A stretch of DNA of 5,492 bases from positions 1-5,492 of the forward strand of contig DASPTH010000274.1 of the NCBI GenBank assembly GCA_035623515.1, given 5' to 3'. The first letter of the stretch is position 1, and each line of letters begins with the position of its first letter. This document shows, piece after piece, positions 4,269-5,492 of the stretch. This stretch comes from DASPTH01 sp035623515 (GTDB lineage Bacteria > Actinomycetota > Acidimicrobiia > IMCC26256 > DASPTH01). A model generated the notes under the pieces. It was not told the origin of the DNA. It made no database searches and worked only from the letters and a program-made list of their open reading frames with translations. A program made the position numbers and the translations under genes.

Positions 4269-4778
4269 CTATTCCTGATGACCAGCGCCTTCACCCAACC
4301 CGTACTGCGACCAGTCCTCGGGATTGGGCTCGGTGTACTCGCCGAGCATTGTGGCGTCGACGCCGTCCACTTGCACCAGCCCCCGCATCGAGGGCGGCTC
4401 GTCGGCGCTGTAGAGCAGGATGCGCCACGCCGGGCGGGCACGCAGCCCGCGCCAGGCGAGCTGCGCGCTGGCGTGGCCTACCGGGAAGCCGACGGTCCGG
4501 GACGCGACGAGGAGAGCTTCGGTCTGGTCGATGTTCAGCGGCCAGGCCGACGCGAGGTGGTACAGCGCGACGAGGGCGAGGAAGACCGCCGCGGCCAGCA
4601 GACCCGCGTTGTCGGTGGCGAACCAACCGAGCAGGCACAGGGCGGCGACGACGGCGTACAGGGTGGCGGCGATGCGGCGCCGGCGCGTGCTCGGGAACAG
4701 GTACGGTCCCACGTAGGCGGTGACGTCGAGCTCCTCGGGCAGGACGTCGCCGTCGCGTGGGTTCCCGTCGTCGGTCAC
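4269..4778 (-). CDS. Two-helix membrane protein with C-terminal cytoplasmic domain, unknown function
   Basis: A 169-residue protein. It has an acidic N-terminus (1-20), a basic patch STRRRR (30-35), two transmembrane helices at about 36-54 (IAATLYAVVAALCLLGWFA) and 59-78 (GLLAAAVFLALVALYHLASA), and then a probably cytoplasmic, strand-rich domain (82-169). That domain contains TEALLVASRTVGFPVG (86-101), RPAWRILLYSADEPPSMRG (115-133), VQVDGVDATMLGEYTE and the end motif NPEDWSQYGLGEG. The arrangement (paired helices plus a beta-rich tail) is reminiscent of PH-like bacterial membrane proteins, but I do not recognise the family. The start is GTG 4778, with GAGG only 2 nt upstream, so the ribosome binding site is poorly spaced. 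It begins 30 nt after the glycosyltransferase stop and is probably co-transcribed. It ends with a TAG, and the same frame continues into the Asn-rich protein. Confidence 0.75.
   Translation of the reverse strand: MTDDGNPRDGDVLPEELDVTAYVGPYLFPSTRRRRIAATLYAVVAALCLLGWFATDNAGLLAAAVFLALVALYHLASAWPLNIDQTEALLVASRTVGFPVGHASAQLAWRGLRARPAWRILLYSADEPPSMRGLVQVDGVDATMLGEYTEPNPEDWSQYGLGEGAGHQE
4300..4323 (+). repeat. 24-bp direct repeat, copy 2 (encodes PEDWSQYG on the minus strand)
   Basis: This copy lies inside the C-terminus of the two-helix membrane protein (residues about 153-160). It matches 3554-3577 at 23 of 24 bases. It is probably the parent copy, because here it is part of a complete gene. Confidence 0.7.
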
Positions 4779-4808
4779 GTCCTCACGCTACTGGGCACTC
4801 ACGCGCGA

Positions 4809-5492
4809 TCACCGGTCGAGCCCCTTGTGGCGGCGGGTGTGGCGCACCCGCTGCGCTCGCGTGCGCGGATCGACCCGGTGCCAGACGCGGCCGCCGCGGT
4901 ACCGCAGCGATCGCATCGCGCGCGTAGCGAGGGGCGCGGCGTCGAAGTCCGTCTCGAAGCGCGCCAGCTCGGTCTCGGGATCGGCCGCGGCGCGGATCCT
5001 CCGCAGCCACTCCTCCTGTTCGTGATGCGGGCGGTCGCGGTACACGTTGCGGCGCCGGAACGCGGGGAACTTCACGCACGTGAGGTACGGCAGCGCTCGC
5101 GGCTCAGCGCGGCCGGCGGTGACGCGCTGGCAGAAGTCGCCTTCCGGCGTCCACGTGCCCGGGCCGTCGTCGGGGACGTCGCCGTCGGCGAGCAGGCCGC
5201 GCCACCCGCCGACCTCCACGGCGACGTCTCGGCGGTAGGCCATGGCGGACGGTGTGATCCACCGACCCGGGCGGTACTGCCATCCCTCGCGGGGCCAGAC
5301 CCGGACGATCCCGCGGCCTTCGACGGTGAGCACGCGACCGAACGCGAGCGTCGCCCCCGCGTCGACCGCGCCGACGGCGCGCTCGAGGTGGCGCGGGAGC
5401 CAGAGGTCGTCGTGACCGAGGTTGGCGACGATCGCACCGCGCGCCACCCGCAACCCCTCGTTGTTCGGGCCCGACTGGTGTCCCGTGTTCCG
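4809..5492 (-). CDS. Glycosyltransferase family 2 (GT-A fold), C-terminal part; 5' end beyond window
   Basis: The visible 227 residues run in frame to the right edge, so the N-terminal Rossmann-like part (probably 60-100 residues) is missing. It transfers a sugar from a nucleotide-sugar donor; the acceptor is unknown. Visible landmarks, numbered from the edge, are NTGHQSGPNNEGLRVARGAI (2-21), the family's 'N-x-G-x-ARG' element before the metal site, then VANLGHDDLWLP (22-33) with HDD as the DxD-type metal/nucleotide-binding site. ITPSAMAYRRDVAVEVGGWR (80-99) is the usual 'S...RR...GG(W/F)' acceptor-side strand, and PEGDFCQRV lies where family members carry the catalytic 'ED-x2-x-R' element. 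The last 40 residues are basic (RTRAQRVRHTRRHKGLDR). An internal TTG at 5453 is not a credible start, because conserved residues precede it. It is likely the first visible gene of an operon with the membrane protein 30 nt downstream. Confidence 0.88.
   Translation of the reverse strand, partial: RNTGHQSGPNNEGLRVARGAIVANLGHDDLWLPRHLERAVGAVDAGATLAFGRVLTVEGRGIVRVWPREGWQYRPGRWITPSAMAYRRDVAVEVGGWRGLLADGDVPDDGPGTWTPEGDFCQRVTAGRAEPRALPYLTCVKFPAFRRRNVYRDRPHHEQEEWLRRIRAAADPETELARFETDFDAAPLATRAMRSLRYRGGRVWHRVDPRTRAQRVRHTRRHKGLDR

Noticed and set aside
3868..4278. Plus-strand frame encoding a hydrophobic LFVPV-type repeat and a CCCC run
   Set aside because: It is the antisense image of the Asn-rich repeat; it lacks a ribosome binding site, while the minus strand ends in a plausible cysteine domain. 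Low but not zero doubt remains because both strands are open.

Overview
The window is high-GC DNA. Its gene families (a DUF6325-like domain, the actinobacterial 'RYLPT' subtype of LuxR helix-turn-helix, and two different PNPOx-fold flavin/F420-type proteins) and its frequent GTG starts point to an actinomycetote, possibly an acidimicrobial lineage. The phylum is fairly secure; the finer placement is a guess. I see no tRNA, rRNA, CRISPR array, transposase or phage gene.

Layout, left to right. At the left edge a minus-strand gene begins with a strong ribosome binding site and a hydrophobic N-terminus; only 27 codons are inside the window (1-81). A gap of about 310 nt follows. A minus-strand PNPOx-like flavoprotein (392-829) is divergent, across about 380 nt, from the only plus-strand gene (1210-2136). 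That gene encodes a DUF6325-like domain joined through an alanine-rich helical segment to a C-terminal LuxR-type DNA-binding domain. After a convergent gap come a small single-pass membrane protein (2397-2762, minus) and a second PNPOx protein of the Rv3369/TIGR03667 type (3076-3516, minus).

The right third is a minus-strand cluster read right to left: the C-terminal 227 residues of a family 2 glycosyltransferase (4809-5492, running off the edge), a two-helix membrane protein (4269-4778), and a low-complexity Asn/Ser/Thr/Gly protein with a four-cysteine tail (3768-4187). The last two share a reading frame separated by one TAG, and the Asn-rich composition begins upstream of the first usable start codon.

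How the genes may work together: the divergent flavoprotein/DUF6325-LuxR pair suggests, by arrangement only, a regulator next to a target gene. The glycosyltransferase, membrane protein and Asn-rich protein look like an envelope or surface-related operon. The most unusual items are the DUF6325-HTH fusion, the start-less Asn-rich frame behind a TAG, and a 24-bp near-identical repeat that places the C-terminal motif PED-x-SQYGL both at the end of the membrane protein and just upstream of the second PNPOx gene.
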